A DNA stretch of 13,985 bases from an uncultured Ignavibacteria bacterium (lineage in GTDB: Bacteria > Bacteroidota > Ignavibacteria > Tepidaquicellales > Tepidaquicellaceae). The stretch lies in contig CALJIG010000016.1 in the NCBI GenBank assembly GCA_937974175.1, positions 1 through 13,985 on the forward strand, in the 5' to 3' direction. The notes beneath the pieces are model-generated. The model worked only from the letters and a program-made list of their open reading frames with translations, did no database searches and was not told the origin of the DNA. Below are positions 12,472-13,985 of this stretch, one piece after another (the stretch's first letter is position 1; every line of letters begins with the position of its first letter). Both the position numbers and the translations under genes were made by a program.

Positions 12472-13959
12472 TTACCCTCTTGGAACAACCGTATTATACC
12501 AGAATTTTTTGCTTCTGTCTTTTATCTCGTCAATGTGAATGTGCTTTGCTTCAGTATATTCTTTTAATCCGTCAACACCGAACTCACGTCCTACGCCGCT
12601 TTGCTTATATCCCCCGAATGGAGCTCTATCTGCAAGCAGATGATATTCGTTTATCCATACAGTTCCGGTTCTTAATCTTCTTGCTAAAGCCAAAGCTCTC
12701 TCATCGTTGCCTGACCAGATACCGGCAGCAAGTCCGAATTCAGAATCATTTGAAATCTTTACAGCTTCATCGTCATCTTTGAATTTAATGATAACTACTA
12801 CAGGTCCGAAAATTTCTTCCTGCGCAATTCTCATTTTATTATCAACGTCAGTAAAAATTGTCGGCTGAATATAATATCCTTTATCACCGACTTTATTTCC
12901 GCCTGTTAAAATCTTTGCACCTTCTTTTTTACCGATATCAATATAATTCATTACTGATTCAAACTGCTTCTTTGAAACAACCGGACCGTTATCATTTCCT
13001 TTATCCATCGGGTCACCAATCTTCATCTTCTCGATTTTTTCCTTCAGCTTTGAAGTAAACTCATCATATACACTTTCCTGCACCAGTAATCTTGTACCGC
13101 CTTCACAGCACTGTCCCTGATGATAAAATCCTGCATAGATTGCGCCGTCAACAGCCATGTTCATATCCGTATCATCTAAAATTATATTAGGTGATTTTCC
13201 TCCGCACTCAAGAGTTAATTTCTTCAGTGTAGGAGCAGCGTTTTTCATAATTGTACGCCCGACTTCTGTCGAACCTGTGAATGCAACTTTATCAACAAGC
13301 TTATTCGATACCATTTCTGTTCCGATATCTGAACCGCCTGTTACAATATTTATTACACCTTTTGGTATATCAGTTTCATCGATCAGCTTTGCAAGCTCTG
13401 CAACAGAAAGCGATGTTTCAGATGATGGCTTTAATACAATTGTACATCCGGCAGCTAATGCCGGTCCGAGTTTCCAGATTGCCATCTTGAATGGAAAGTT
13501 CCATGGAATGATTGAAGCAACAACTCCGATTGGTTCTCTCACCAGTAAATTTTTGCTGATGCCTTCTTTTGAAAGTCCTTCAATGTTTTCTTCAAACACA
13601 GTTGAAGCCATTTTTGAATAATAATTCAAAGTTCTTGCGCCGAGCATTATATCTTCAGTAGCTTTCCTTATTGTTGAGCCGGAATCTTTTACTTCAAGTT
13701 CAATTAATCTGTCCTTATGCTCATTGATTTTATCGACAACCTGCTTTATCATTCTGCCGTGTTCTTCCTTTGCAAGATTTGTCCAGCGTCCGTCATCGAA
13801 TGCTTCTCTTGCTGCTGCAATTGCGTCTTTAACATCATCAACAGTGCCTTTCGATATTTGAGCGTTAACGCTGTCATCGGCAGGATTTACAGAATCGAAA
13901 TATTCTTTGTTTTGCGCTTCACGGAATTCACCGTTTATGTATAATAAATATTTATCCAT
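12472..13959 (-). CDS. NAD(P)-dependent aldehyde dehydrogenase
   Basis: A complete 495-residue aldehyde dehydrogenase that oxidises an aldehyde to its acid in the cytoplasm. All catalytic elements are seen: Asn154 in IIPWNFPF, the cofactor-binding motifs LKPSSETS (176-183) and FTGSTEVG (227-234), general base Glu251 in LECGGKSPN (250-258), nucleophile Cys285 in HQGQCCEGG (280-288), then EEIFGPVV and the C-terminal FGGYKQSGVGREFG. The length is normal for the ALDH2/betaine-aldehyde group. Of the adjacent cysteines 284 and 285, the second fits the GQxC nucleophile. Exact substrate cannot be told; betaine-, phenylacet- and general aliphatic aldehyde enzymes all share these motifs. It is the first gene of a minus-strand series (GNAT, SDR-like, nuoM). 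ATG start; only 26 bp of its upstream region are in the window, so its promoter cannot be judged. Confidence 0.93.
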   Translation of the reverse strand: MDKYLLYINGEFREAQNKEYFDSVNPADDSVNAQISKGTVDDVKDAIAAAREAFDDGRWTNLAKEEHGRMIKQVVDKINEHKDRLIELEVKDSGSTIRKATEDIMLGARTLNYYSKMASTVFEENIEGLSKEGISKNLLVREPIGVVASIIPWNFPFKMAIWKLGPALAAGCTIVLKPSSETSLSVAELAKLIDETDIPKGVINIVTGGSDIGTEMVSNKLVDKVAFTGSTEVGRTIMKNAAPTLKKLTLECGGKSPNIILDDTDMNMAVDGAIYAGFYHQGQCCEGGTRLLVQESVYDEFTSKLKEKIEKMKIGDPMDKGNDNGPVVSKKQFESVMNYIDIGKKEGAKILTGGNKVGDKGYYIQPTIFTDVDNKMRIAQEEIFGPVVVIIKFKDDDEAVKISNDSEFGLAAGIWSGNDERALALARRLRTGTVWINEYHLLADRAPFGGYKQSGVGREFGVDGLKEYTEAKHIHIDEIKDRSKKFWYNTVVPRG

Positions 13960-13985
13960 TAATTAGAATTCATTTAGTAAATTAT

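Noticed and set aside
13157..13621. 154-residue open frame on the plus strand
   Set aside because: Antisense to the catalytic core of the aldehyde dehydrogenase; no start signal or domain.
1..13985. tRNA, rRNA or riboswitch
   Set aside because: No cloverleaf, no rRNA-like conserved stretch and no known riboswitch core was recognised in the intergenic regions.

Overview
The window looks like a chromosomal segment of a low-GC Gram-negative bacterium of the Bacteroidota/Ignavibacteriota/Chlorobiota group. This is an inference from several signs: A+T-rich coding sequence, LolA-like and DUF3108 envelope proteins with signal peptides ending in ...SYSQ or ...AYSQ, few clear Shine-Dalgarno sequences, two possible TAnnTTTG -7 boxes, and intergenic palindromes of the CCCCTCC/GGAGGGG type. 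No rRNA, tRNA, CRISPR array, phage module or insertion sequence was seen.

Layout. Positions 76-723 (+) encode a DedA membrane protein, tail to tail with a UPF0104/LPG-synthase-TM-like protein (minus). From there to 6807 every gene is on the minus strand. In transcription order they are a trans-sulfuration PLP enzyme, an OsmC-type peroxidase, an S41 carboxy-terminal processing protease, a DUF3108 protein, a LolA-like periplasmic protein and the UPF0104 protein. Two terminator-like hairpins (about 3351-3407 and 1757-1792) divide this string. Both lie almost against the start codon of the next gene, and both of those genes appear to start with TTG.

Positions about 6830-7557 and 8260-8603 carry no believable gene but are dense with palindromic repeats: three TTCCCAA-N8-TTGGGAA hairpins, five C-rich/G-rich hairpins in both orientations (two inside a 91-bp-period duplication), and a 127-bp composite element with 11-bp terminal inverted repeats. 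Several families show paired base changes that keep the stems intact. Between the two repeat clusters sits one plus-strand gene for a helix-turn-helix protein with a disordered acidic tail, which I cannot assign to a named family.

Positions 8604-13959 are again all minus strand. An aldehyde dehydrogenase, a GNAT acetyltransferase and a large, unusual SDR-like Rossmann protein are separated by 9 bp each. They are followed 43 bp later by nuoM, a complex I antiporter-like subunit without nuoL or nuoN beside it. A strong hairpin terminator (8545-8580) closes this cluster.

Most genes are ordinary housekeeping and envelope functions. I did not find a convincing new multi-gene system. The least-explained parts are the repeat-flanked HTH gene, the covarying palindromes, the SDR-like protein that lacks the usual Tyr, and the hairpins placed just ahead of TTG-started genes.
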